Source: Xiphophorus maculatus (taxonomy: Eukaryota > Chordata > Actinopteri > Cyprinodontiformes > Poeciliidae). Taken from it: a DNA stretch of 64,000 bases. A model generated the notes under the pieces. That model did not search any database, had not been told where the DNA came from, and was given only the letters and a program-made list of their open reading frames with translations. Below are positions 12,657-23,800 of this stretch, piece after piece. The position numbers and the translations under genes are program-made. How positions within the stretch are numbered: the first letter of the stretch is position 1; each line of letters opens with the position of its first letter. The stretch lies in contig NC_036447.1 in the NCBI RefSeq assembly GCF_002775205.1, positions 22,116,501-22,180,500 on the forward strand. Reading direction: 5' to 3'.

Positions 12657-13107
12657 CCCTAGAAATGGTTTAATTGTAACACAGACCATAGATCTAAACC
12701 TGTAGCATCATTTATAGAGAATGACAATGTTATAAAATTTTATTTAATGCATTCAGCTGAGAAAAATAAATAGCACATTTAGGATTTTATTAGGACGTTT
12801 ACTTTGTAAAAGTTTAAAGAATCATCTTGATAGTTTGATTGTTGTGTTGCCATGGCTACAATATGTTGTAATCTTTTTGTTTGAATTGGGTTTGTTCACA
12901 AATACATCACAGCAAATAACCAATAATCAGTGATTGATTTTAAACTCTGCCAATAAAAAAGGTCTCCCTCTCACAGATTCACCGTATCTATATTTAAACA
13001 TGTTAGTAATTCTGAGGTTCTTAGTAGGACGGGTTCCAGAGGGAGGGGGTTCTGTCTAAGGCCCCATATTAACTTGGGCCGGCCCTGGAGCTGCTGCGAT
13101 GCGCATC

Positions 13108-13172
13108 TCTGGAACCTACCTGGAATCTACCTGGAATCTACCTGGAATCTAACTGGAATCTACCTGGAATCT
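13108..13172. repeat. 11-bp tandem repeat
   Basis: Five to six copies of ctacctggaat, one with a C-to-A change (ctaactggaat). Too short for a gene. Confidence 0.75.
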
Positions 13173-14097
13173 ACCTTTAATCCCCTGGTGGCCCCTGTCA
13201 GTCCCCCCGATGCTTTGGAGACATTTTGGTTCATTTTATTGTGGCATGTTTGGCTTTTTCCTGCGGTTCTAATTATTGCTACAATATTTTCTCTGATGTT
13301 TATTTTGTGAACTCTAAATGCTTTGGGCCGAATCTTCCTTTAACACTTGAGGTTCTGCAGTAACTTCTATTTACAGCCGCAAACCTCCAGCCCAGATCCC
13401 GTCAGCAGCGGATTTAAACCGCCTGGTAGAAATGTTAAGGAGAGGCAGAGCAAATAATCAGCAGGTGGTACCAGGTGGTACCGGGGCTTTGAGCTGCGTT
13501 GCGGCTCGTGTTGACAGTCGGTACCGTGTCTTATATCAGGATGTCTGATATAAAGACAGATATTCTTTATATCTGTAGCTGGACCGACTCAAGCTGCCTG
13601 TAGCGAACCGGGCTTTTAGCAGAATGATGAAGTTAAAGTCAGAAGTTTCTCTGCAGCTGAAGCATTTCTGGGTTTAGTGGTGAGGCGGGTTTTGTCCCGC
13701 TATTGCAAGGACGATTATAAAAATATAAATAGAAACAGTTTTTCTAACGTCAACATCAGACCTACGTTTTTATTCACAAACCAGTGTATGAAAAAATATT
13801 CTTGCCCATAATTTGATAGTTAGAGGTACAGATCCTCCTCCTCACCATGGACCCGGAGTCTGAAGAACATGGAGGCTCTGAGAGTCAATATTAGACTGAA
13901 GGCAGCCAGACTAGTTTATTTTTTTACTAAATTATTATATTTAGCTAAATATTATTGCTGAGGGGCACAAACAGGCCTTCTGACATATAGATTAAAAAAA
14001 AAAAAAGAATAAAAAAAAACTCAAAAAGGGCACTAGGGGCATCAAGGATAAAAAGGGCAGGGGCTCAAGCCCCCGTACCCTCCCCTCTGCATGTGCT

Positions 14098-14934
14098 GGT
14101 ACATTTATACAGAATAACCACAAACACATAAATCCCCCACAGAATCACATCATGTTTACTTTGTGTTTTCAGTGGCTAGAATCAATGCAAACGTGTTGAA
14201 CTCTGCTGATAGTAATGTGGAGATGAGAATCAATGATGTGAGTAAATTGAACATCAGCTATAAGATATTTGATGTTTCTTGAAAAGAGAATCTAATTAAT
14301 TTCATATATTATTATTTTTAGGTCTATGATTTACAAGAGGATGTTGGAGGAGTCGCTTGACCAGACCTGGGAGCAGAGGCTGAGGCCTGTGGGGGCAAAC
14401 CAGTCCATGACTGAGGGAGCTCTGCACCAGGTGGAGGACCAGGCCGAAGGGAGCACACGCCGGTGTAGCAGTTCTTGGGCTGCCGCCCACTAAATCTAGA
14501 CAATCATTTTAATAATAAATGCCTCTGAAGGGCTTAAAATGGTTCTTGTTGTCGTGTCCTCCCAGTTTCTTGTTGCAGTCATCAGAGTTGGGCCGTAACA
14601 TTGTGTAACAGATGTCAGATAAGGATATTTAATACTTATTAGTATTAAATATGTAATATTTAATACTACTTAATAACACCTCAAATGTTATTAAGGTGTG
14701 TTGACACTATATGCAGACAGAACAAGTCAAATTGACATGTACTGTCATATCAGCCTGGGCAGTGAAGGGCAGATGATCTGTTCACTGTGTCACAATATGC
14801 ATCTTTAGGCTCTGTTGTGTTTCTGAAACCAAGAAGGAATTTCAAAAGAAGTTTCAAAGAATCTACACATACAAAAAATTATTCACACCTATGGCAGATT
14901 TAGGAGTTGGGTCCTATTTTAATTTTAGCATTTT
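14098..14934 (+). pseudogene. Orphan 3' end of a C-type Ig receptor gene
   Basis: Nearly identical by eye to two pieces of gene C: its intron after the membrane exon plus the two tail exons (29861-30110), then its downstream region (30497-31093). The intervening ~385 bases are deleted. The 65-nt tail exon is intact at 14173-14237. The last exon begins at 14322 but is cut after VYDLQEDV, where the deletion joins non-coding sequence. No Ig, stalk or membrane exons precede it. The homology begins at the donor site of the missing membrane exon, next to the right end of the hAT-like region. It is a decayed remnant of another C-type gene. Confidence 0.8.
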
Positions 14935-15886
14935 GCTTTGAATGAAAGTAATTTTAACATTTTGGAGTTTCCCAATCTGAGTCTCAACTTGAACCACTAG
15001 AGGGAGCTAAAGATTAGTCTGATGTTAGGGCGACCTTCATACATTAAACACTTGGAGCTCACTATCTGATATAAAATTTTCTTTGAACAAACAGAAGCAT
15101 TCAGTGGAAGATGCAGATAAAGTTGGTGCTGTTTCCATGGTTACAGGTGTTACTTAGCATGCAGTGAACTTCCTTCTCTTCCACCAGATGTTTTCTGCAC
15201 ATGAACAGAATAAAGAAGCACCAATCAAGTTGGTTTTCCCTGAAAAATGATGTAATCTTGTTTTATTAATGTTAATATTTTTTAATAGCAAAAGCTAAAA
15301 AGTCTTTTTTCCAAAATTATACCTAAACTAAAATCAGTGTGTTATCAATAGATTATCTCAATTTTTTTAAGGTTCAGTGCTGTAATGATTAACCTCTTCT
15401 CATCACTAATGTCTTTAATCATAAATAAACAAAAAATTATTCAACTGATAAGTTTTTATGAATTCAACAGATAAAAGCAATAAATACTTGCCTGTGCCGA
15501 CTCGTTTCTTGGTGTGAGAACAAATCAAGTTCCTGAAGAAAATATTTAAGAAAAAGAACATCTGAAGTTCAAACATGAAGATCTGCACAGCTGAGATTAA
15601 AACCAGAAAACTGAGTGTCCCTCAATAATCCACCCAAACTTTGTTGTGGTGAAAAAAATCTATTTCCTGTATTTGTGAGTAAAGCCTGTGAGGTCATCGG
15701 TTGCAGAGTTATCACTTGACCAATGCAGAAACAAGACGTCTAAAACTTGTGAATTAAGTTGACACGTTCAAAAGCTGTTAAACTTTCTGAATGTCAGGAT
15801 CCTTAATAGCTCTGACGTTTCCTCTAAATGTCTCATTTTAAAATAACTTCTGCCTCAGTTTAACTCTGGTTTAGAAGAACAAAGAG
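14935..15886 (+). other. upstream region of Ig receptor gene A
   Basis: AT-rich, with no exon-like sequence. It ends at the ATG of gene A and presumably contains its promoter, but I see no convincing TATA or initiator element that would fix a start site. Confidence 0.35.
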
Positions 15887-18800
15887 ATGTGGAGCCATCA
15901 ACACATCATCATCTGCAGTAAGACATAATATATGATCTACAACAGTTTGCTTCAATCTTATGATGAAATTTATTTAATTTAAATTAAATGTGTTTTTAAA
16001 TAATATATCATTTACTTAAAGACTCGGTAGCACTTCCTGTTTGTGTTGTGACTGAAATGTGATCGTCTGATCTCATACAAACTAATTGTGCTTTTTATTT
16101 GAAAAAGTAGTTTTAAAAACTTGTAAAAAAAAATATTTATTGTTCAAATGTTGAAGCATAAAAACTAAACTGATGTTGTTTTCTGTCTGCAGCAGCTTTG
16201 AGTTTTGTGATCAGTGCTGAAGGTTTGATCCATGTGTTTGGATATGAGGGAAGAGATGTAAAGTTTTATTGCCACTATTATTGGGGATTTGAGGATAGTG
16301 AAAAATACTTGTGTAAGAATGACTGTGGCTCCAGTGGCGTTCTCATTACAACTTTACAGAAGAATAAAGGCAAATATTCCATCACTGATGATAAAAATAA
16401 CAGAATTGTCACAGTGACCATTTCTGATCTTCAATCACATGATGCTGGGAAATACTGGTGTGGAGCCACTAGGTTGTTTATTGATACCTACAGTGAAGTA
16501 AAACTGCACATAAAAGAAGGTAAATAATAAGTTCATGTTTCTATATTTCACTATAGATTTCACAGCAAATTAAAATGAATTAAATGAAGCATCAATGTCT
16601 AACCATGTTAATAATACACACTTTTAATCAATGTGTGGTCTTAAATTTAGCTGTTATTAGAAGCTAAATGTATTTTCTAATTTTGCTAGTTGAATTATCA
16701 TGTACTTGCAGATCTGGATCGTCTTCTATGTTGAAAATAAATACATGTTTAGACATCAATGCAGACATGTTAATACAAGACAATTGTACTAGTCTATAAT
16801 GTTAAATATAAATCTCTATCAAAAAAGTACAACTTTCTTTTATGTTTTAGATTTTTTTCTAGTTTTTCTTTCACTTTACATTGTTTTTTTAACCTCATGT
16901 CAGACAGATGCTGCAACACGGTAAATAAAACCCAAAATATTGAGGAAGGTTCAGTGACCATCAGCTGTCCGTACGACTCTCAGTCTGTCAACAAGCTGAA
17001 ATTCCTCTGCAGAGGAAACCGGCCCTCCACATGTCGACAGCAGGCAGTGATCACCTCTAGCAACACACAAAATGGACGATTCAGAATCTCTGATGACAGG
17101 AAGTCAAGAATATTCACAGTGACCATTTCCAGTCTGACCCTGAAGGATTCTGGGTCGTATCTTTGTGGAGTCCAGAGAAACCCAGGATTTGATGTTTTCT
17201 CTGCTGTTGAACTGAAGGTCAAAGGTGAGAGATCATTCTGCCTTTGCTAATTTGATATTGAATCTTAAGAAGTTTATAAATACAATAGTTATTAAAATTT
17301 CCTTCTCCAGCAAAATTGTTCTGTCTGAAGTCGTACAACATCAGTGGCATTGAGGGACGTCCAGTAACTCTGCAGTGTCCTAATTCAGGACAACAACATG
17401 ATAACAAGAAGTTCCTCTGTAAAGGAGACCAACACAACAACTGTACAGACATGATGGAGAACCAAACAAAGTTCAAGCTGCTCAATGTCTCCTCCACCTG
17501 TTTCTCTGTGATCATCACTGAACTGGAAGCAGCTGATGCAGGAACATACTACTGTGGTTCAGACTCTCAGCTGAGATTCATAAAGATACAGCTGGCAGTC
17601 GGTGAGACCAACACAGAGAGAGATAGAATAATAAAAAGCAACACAAAATCTAGGTTAAGGTTTTTTACCACATTATGTTTTGTATTTTCTCTAACAGTCT
17701 CTCCAAATAAAACCAGCTCTGTGGCTCCAACCAGCTCTGCTGAACATTTGACATCACAGCCACCATCATCACATAATCCTGGTAAACTCTTTAGATTTTC
17801 TGTTTCTCTGTGCCTTTCCTGATTTCCTTCTCTTAGTTTTCCACAAACAGCAGATATTCAAGTACTCAAATACATTAATGGAGTATTAGAGAATGTTGTT
17901 TTGTTGGATTCTCACAGCTTTTCCTGCCTTCACCTCACAGCCTAATGGTAATGCTTCACATGTCCACTGCAGTACACTAATATGAATTTAAGTCAGCCAT
18001 CAAATCAAATCAAATTTTATTTATATAGCACATTTCAGCACCAAGGTATTTCAAAGTGCTTTACATCATAAAAACTCAAACATACAAACTCATAGAACAC
18101 AAAGGCAACATTTGAAACATTATAATTTAGTCAACAAATTGTCTTTGTTAAATTTTCATTGATTATGTTTCAAAAGAAACTAAACAGGTGGGTTTTTAGT
18201 CCAGATTTAAGGGAACTCAGTGTTTCAGCATATTTGCTATTTTCTTGCAGTTTGTTCCAGATTTGTGGTGCATAGAAGCTGAATGTTGCTTCTCCATGTT
18301 TGGTTCTGGTTCTGGAGATGCAGAGCAGAACCAGAACCAGAAGACCTGAGAGGTCTGGAAGGTTGACACAACAACAACAGATCTTTAATGTATTCTGATG
18401 CTGAGCTGTTCAGTGATTTATAAACTAACTGTAGCAGCTTGTGCTCTTTCTAGAAGTTTTATCTCAGGTGTGTCCAATCTCCCATTAGAGACAATTGAGC
18501 CAACACAGGTCAATCCTGGACCTACCAGTCCTTCCTGTTGCCTGGACCTTCATAAATGAAGTCTGAATGTTTAGTGTTGATTTTTTGTAAACAATGTTTC
18601 GAATTGTTATTACATGCTTTTCTTCTCTGTGTCTGTTTTTAGGAAATTTTCTGTCCATGCCTATTGAATATTCAATTCTCTTCTTTTCAGATCTGACCTT
18701 ATTTTACATTCTGCGTGTCGTCCTGTTTCTGCTGTGGATCCTGCCGTTTGTCCTTCTGATGATTCTTAAAAGACAATTGAAGCAACAAGGTGAATTTAAC

Positions 18801-20058
18801 CAGAACATCAACCCACAACAATAAAGAACAAGAAAAAAAGGATCTATGATGTAAGACCACAAAGCTGCCGCTCTGAAAGATTTCTTCTTGCGAGGACATT
18901 AGTTAAGTTTTCATTAACTATAAAATAAATTTGTTTAATGGAAACACACCAATTTCCAAAAAACTTAAGAGTTTCAATAAAACGTTTTGCAGTAGGTATA
19001 TAATGTTTTCCAGTCGTGTTGAAATAGAAGTATTTCGCGAAACTGCAATGGAAAAACTTTTTTTGCATCACACAAGTAACATGATACATATCCAGATGTT
19101 ACTGCTGGCGAAAAAGTTAAAGATGACGACAGGAAACAGTAGCAGGATGATGGTTTGTTTTGGGGCTTTTTTGGGACAATGTGCAGCAGTCTCCACCAGA
19201 GCTCTCACAGTTCATAAAAAATACAAACGTGTAAAATCCACAGCTCTTCTGAGAAATCACAGACTGCAATTTACCCAAAACGCTGCATACAAAGCCGCTC
19301 CCAATAAGCAACTTGTCACTCCAGCATAAGATGCTGACGTCTCCTCTGATGGCTGATAGAGAAGTGCTAGCGCCAAGACTGAATGATGAAAATATCTCAT
19401 TATAACTTTAGTCAAGATTAGCAGAATATTGACAAATATTTGCACACAATTGTAACAGAAACACAGCTAGTGACTGCACTAGTGGATTTCTATATGTCTT
19501 ACTATCCTGGATAGATTACATAAATCTCTAAAACAAAAGTAAAAAGAAGTGATGACAACTGGATCCAAAACGTTTCCTGTTACTTATTTTTATGTCCACT
19601 AGGGAAAGTTTTCTGTTTCTGTTAAGTTTCTCCATGTCTTTGTCACGTCTCAAAAGATGCTTCATCAAAATTTCAACAGGTGGATTTGAGAAGTTTGATC
19701 ACAAATCGCAGCCTTTGAGGATTCAGTATACATTTCTCCTACATTAATAACTTTTTCATCACCCTCTACATTGGTTCTTTGCTCAATGAATGACTTTATC
19801 TTTGTGTTCAGATCCTTCAGGTTTTGTCCTGTGAGATTATGAACATTAATCCAGATTAGTTTTTCTGCTCAGTAATATAAATCTCATTTATCTGAATATC
19901 ATAAATGATTATTTTTCAGATTTGTGAAAATCCAGAAGACAGCTCAACCTTTGCATCAAAGCATCAGGAGCAACGATGAAGCTGCAGAATCTCAACATGT
20001 GAACCAAAGTCTCACCACAAATGAAGATCTTTATTCTGATTGTCGGAAAGCAAATTGA
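15887..20058 (+). CDS. CD300/pIgR-like Ig receptor, gene A
   Basis: Type I membrane receptor of the CD300 (CMRF35-like)/polymeric-Ig-receptor-like group of fish, presumably on leukocytes; the ligand is unknown. Exons: signal 15887-15917; Ig1 16193-16519; Ig2 16904-17224; Ig3 17311-17601; stalk 17698-17781; small stalk exon 17918-17947; membrane 18691-18789; tail 19920-20058. All joints except the last are phase 1. The TM exon ends in phase 1 while the tail frame needs phase 2. A 19-nt micro-exon at 19812-19830, with a good acceptor and a gtgaga donor, would bridge them and give 446 aa. Each Ig exon has the V-set Cys pair and the DxGxYxCG motif (DAGKYWCG, DSGSYLCG, DAGTYYCG), plus an extra Cys after KYLC/KFLC as in CD300/pIgR. 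The membrane segment (ILRVVLFLLWILPFVLLMIL) has an Arg near its outer end. The tail ends in NEDLYSDCRKAN. The Ig1 acceptor is CAGCAG (NAGNAG). Ig1 and the start of Ig3 are unlike genes B and C; Ig2 and the 3' half are nearly identical to gene B. Confidence 0.8.
18001..18470 (-). mobile_element. LINE-type repeat with ATTTG tail, copy in gene A intron
   Basis: Read on the minus strand it ends in tgctatataaataaaatttg followed by (ATTTG)n. This is a common 3' terminus of fish L2/Rex-like elements. Only non-coding 3' sequence is visible. The same insertion sits at 23730-24199 in gene B, so it predates the tandem duplication. Confidence 0.55.
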
Positions 20059-20873
20059 TGAGATGCACTGCAGAGGAAATTATTATATACATTTCAAGCT
20101 AATTTAAAGATTTAGATGCTAATTGCTAAATATTTTAATGATGCAACTTGTTTTATTACAGTAAGTTTCTCCACACAATAATACATAAGAGGTTTTTGAT
20201 GAACCAGCCTTTGTTTCTTTTTAAATTAAGACTAAATCATGAAGGTGATAAGGTTTTCTGTAGAGGAAAACACTTTTTATATCTGCAGTATTTTCATGGT
20301 CTTAAATTGTTCTAGTAATCTGTTTTATGTTTCTATATTTGTCATTTGTCAGCTTGACTGTAAAATAAATTTTAATTTAACCTCAATGTGTGGCAACATG
20401 TTTCTTCCTGCTCATTTTATTCACTAGATTCTGTTACTATAAGCAGTTTTGCAATGAGAGAAAGAGAACCTGGAGAACATCGATGAATGTTCTAAAATAA
20501 ATTATCAAACTATAGACAGAAAGTTCTGCTTCACTTATATGTAAACAGGAAATATTCTTGCTGAGATGATACAGCACTAACCACTACACCTCAGCCCTCC
20601 CACATTTTCTATAACCATTTCCTCCAACTTTGTAAACACTTATTTTAATTTTACTAATAATAAGCATGTCTTCTTACTGTTTTGGTTGTTTTGATAGAGT
20701 TTAGTTTTAGCATTTGAAAAATAGAGAAAATGATCATTTTACACATCATATATGAGGCCTGCTGATATGTGTGAAGGGCTGAACTCATCACACCAATGTG
20801 GTTTCCTTAAAATACGTCATGCTTCACTTCAACATTGTTTCTGGTTTAGTTTGTCGTCCTCAGTAATGCACAG
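20059..20873 (+). other. gene A 3' region and gene B promoter region
   Basis: A candidate poly(A) signal AATAAA lies at 20364-20369. The rest up to the gene B start at 20874 presumably holds the B promoter, including conserved tcacaccaatgtgg and acgtcatgcttc stretches shared with copies C and D. ACGTCA resembles a CRE core, which is suggestive only. Confidence 0.35.
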
Positions 20874-23800
20874 ATGTGGAGCTTCCAGATTGTGTTGTTC
20901 ATCTTGTCTGGTAAGTTTTAATATTTATTTGTTTTCAAATATAAATTAAACAGTTTCCATTGGCTTTAAAAAGCAGGAGTAGATTTTGTCATTTTAAAAT
21001 CATAAACATTTTCTTAACATTATAAAAATTTAGAATAAAATCAATTAGACAAGATGGCGCCCTCTGTAGCTGACATACTACTTTTGTTTTTCGATTTGCT
21101 TTTAAATAAATACGTCTAAAATCTATCCATTGTCTTTTACAGATACGACCTTTTCTATTTATATATTTACTGTTTGCTGAGGAGTCAGACTAAGAATTTC
21201 ATTCTATTTTTTTTACACATGACAATAATTTTTATTTAAAGTTAGTTGCGTTGAATTATATTTTTGTTCTCTCCTGTTTCCAGCTGCTGTGTGTTGTGTG
21301 AGCCGTGCTGCTGGTTTGATTCATGTGTTTGGATACGAAGGAGGAAATGTGAATGTTTCTTGTCCATATGACGAGGGTTATGAAAGTTATGAGAAGTATC
21401 TGTGTAACGACCCCTGTGGAAATAACGATGTTTTCACAAGATCCCAAAAACATAAGAACAAATACTTCACCTATGATGACAAAACATCAAGAATCTTCAC
21501 TGTGACCATCTCTGGTCTATATTTGGATGATGCTCAAACATACTGGTGTGGAGTGAGCAGAAGAGGAAAAGATCTCTACACTGAAGTAAAGCTGGAAGTA
21601 AGAAAAGGTAAATAGTTTTAACTGGAAGATTAAACATTTGAGGTAGCATAATAGATTGAACTTTACAGATGATACACAAAATAATGTATTAGCAGAAATG
21701 TTTTCATGAAGATACTCTGAAATGCAACATTTTGAACTTCCCTCATTCTGTCTCAGGGCAGTCAGACGGTCAGAACTGATTTACACTGACAGAAAATGTT
21801 GAATTATCTGCAAATAAATTCAACATTTACTATATAAGACTCTGAGGCCTTAGAAAGGAAAGCAAGAGAATGAAAACTGTGTGAAAACAGATTCAACACT
21901 GAATATCACTGAAATATTTTGAACATGGATATAAATATAACAGTTCTTATATTTACAATATTTCAAAAATATTTAAAGATTCTCAACAATCTTGGAGGTT
22001 TTTCTGCACCGGCAGTGAGTAGCGCATCATTGATAAGATAAAGATGAGGATTTGTCCCTTAAATGTTTCACATCCATGGCAACATTTTATATTGAATATG
22101 TCCTGATATACATGATGTTCTATAAACTACAATGGACTAAAAAACTACAACACAGCAGGAAGTTTCAGGAAGTCAGAAGACTTAAAAAAAGAAATCTTAA
22201 AAGTCTGAAATAAATGAAGCATCTTAACTTTTTACATATATATCAATTGGTCATTAAAAGAAAAAGGTAACAAAATTAATTGCATTTCATGGTATTGTTG
22301 TTGAAAGGAAAAATACTAATTTAGTTGTTGTACAGTAATGTAATTTATATAAAATCAACTTGGTTACACAGCTATACATTTCAAATATTGCTGTGTAAGC
22401 AAGTAAGCATGCATTGAATATAATTTCTTGTGGGCAATACGTTTTTGTTTTTTTACATTTTAATTTCACTCATATTAAGAGAATGTTATGAACTTTTATA
22501 TTCTAATTTACTTAATTCAAGTTTCTGGTGAACTGTACAGGTTTATGTATCTTTTATTATCTGACAGACTTTTTTATCTTCCTATCAGACAGATGCTGCG
22601 ACAAAGTGAATAAAACCCAAAGTATTGAGGAAGGTTCAGTGACCATCAGCTGTCCGTACGACTCTCAGTCTGTCAACAAGCTGAAGTTCCTCTGCAGAGG
22701 AAACCGGCCCTCCACATGTCGACAGCAGGCAGTGATCACCTCTAGCAACACACAAAATGGACGATTCAGACTCTCTGATGACAGGAAGTCAAGAATATTC
22801 ACAGTGACCATTTCCAGTCTGACCCTGAAGGATTCTGGGTCGTATCTTTGTGGAGTCCAGAGAAACTCAGGATTTGATTATTTCTCTGCTGTTGAACTGG
22901 AGGTCAAAGGTGAGAAATGATAACATTCCTTAATTTCCCCTCCCCCATTTTTGAATTAGTGAAAAGAGCACATATTTTATAAATTGATGCACAGACATTT
23001 GTACCACTAAATCTTATATAGATTCATGTATGAATAAAATCTCTCTGACAGAATTAAAGTCATACAACATCAGTGGCATCGAGGGACGTCCAGTAACTCT
23101 GCAGTGTCCTAATTCAGGACAAGAACATGATAACAAGAAGTTCCTCTGTAAAGGAGACCAACACAACAACTGTACAGACATGATGGAGAACCAAACAAAG
23201 TTCAAGCTGCTCAATGTCTCCTCCACCTGTTTCTCTGTGATCATCACTGAACTGGAAGCAGCTGATGCAGGAACATACTACTGTGGTTCAGACTCTCAGC
23301 TGAGATTCATAAAGATACAGCTGGCAGTCGGTGAGACCAACACAGAGAGAGATAGAATAATAAAAAGCAACACAAAATCTAGGTTAAGGTTTTTTACCAC
23401 ATTATGTTTTGTATTTTCTCTAACAGTCTCTCCAAATAAAACCAGCTCTGTGGCTCCAACCAGCTCTGCTGAACATTTGACATCACAGCCACCATCATCA
23501 CATAATCCTGGTAAACTCTTTAGATTTTCTGTTTCTCTGTGCCTTTCCTGATTTCCTTCTCTTAGTTTTCCACAAACAGCAGATATTCAAGTACTCAAAT
23601 ACATTAATGGAGTATTAGAGAATGTTGTTTTGTTGGATTCTCACAGCTTTTCCTGCCTTCACCTCACAGCCTAATGGTAATGCTTCACATGTCCACTGCA
23701 GTACACTAATATGAATTTAAGTCAGCCATCAAATCAAATCAAATTTTATTTATATAGCACATTTCAGCACCAAGGTATTTCAAAGTGCTTTACATCATAA

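Larger units (their letters stand above)
11823..14098. mobile_element. hAT-like DNA transposon region, composite
   Basis: The left end reads CAGGGCCGTGCAGAG. The right end, read inverted, is CAGCACATGCAGAGG, so both have CAG termini and share TGCAGAG. Both ends also carry ggggcaggggctcaa-type sequence. A second hAT-like terminus (gggccggccctg) sits at about 13076-13087, suggesting nested elements. I find no matching 8-bp target duplication and no transposase frame, so the outer boundaries are tentative. The interior carries the minisatellite at 12310-12656 and a short 11-bp repeat. Confidence 0.4.

Noticed and set aside
16980-17518. Antisense open frames over Ig2 and Ig3 exons (also in genes B and C)
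   Set aside because: Shadows of the Ig exons; no independent codon or motif signal.
18844-19445. Several open frames in the A intron, repeated at 24537-25174
   Set aside because: They overlap on both strands and look like a fish interspersed repeat (gcgaaactgcaatgg type). Duplication explains why they recur.
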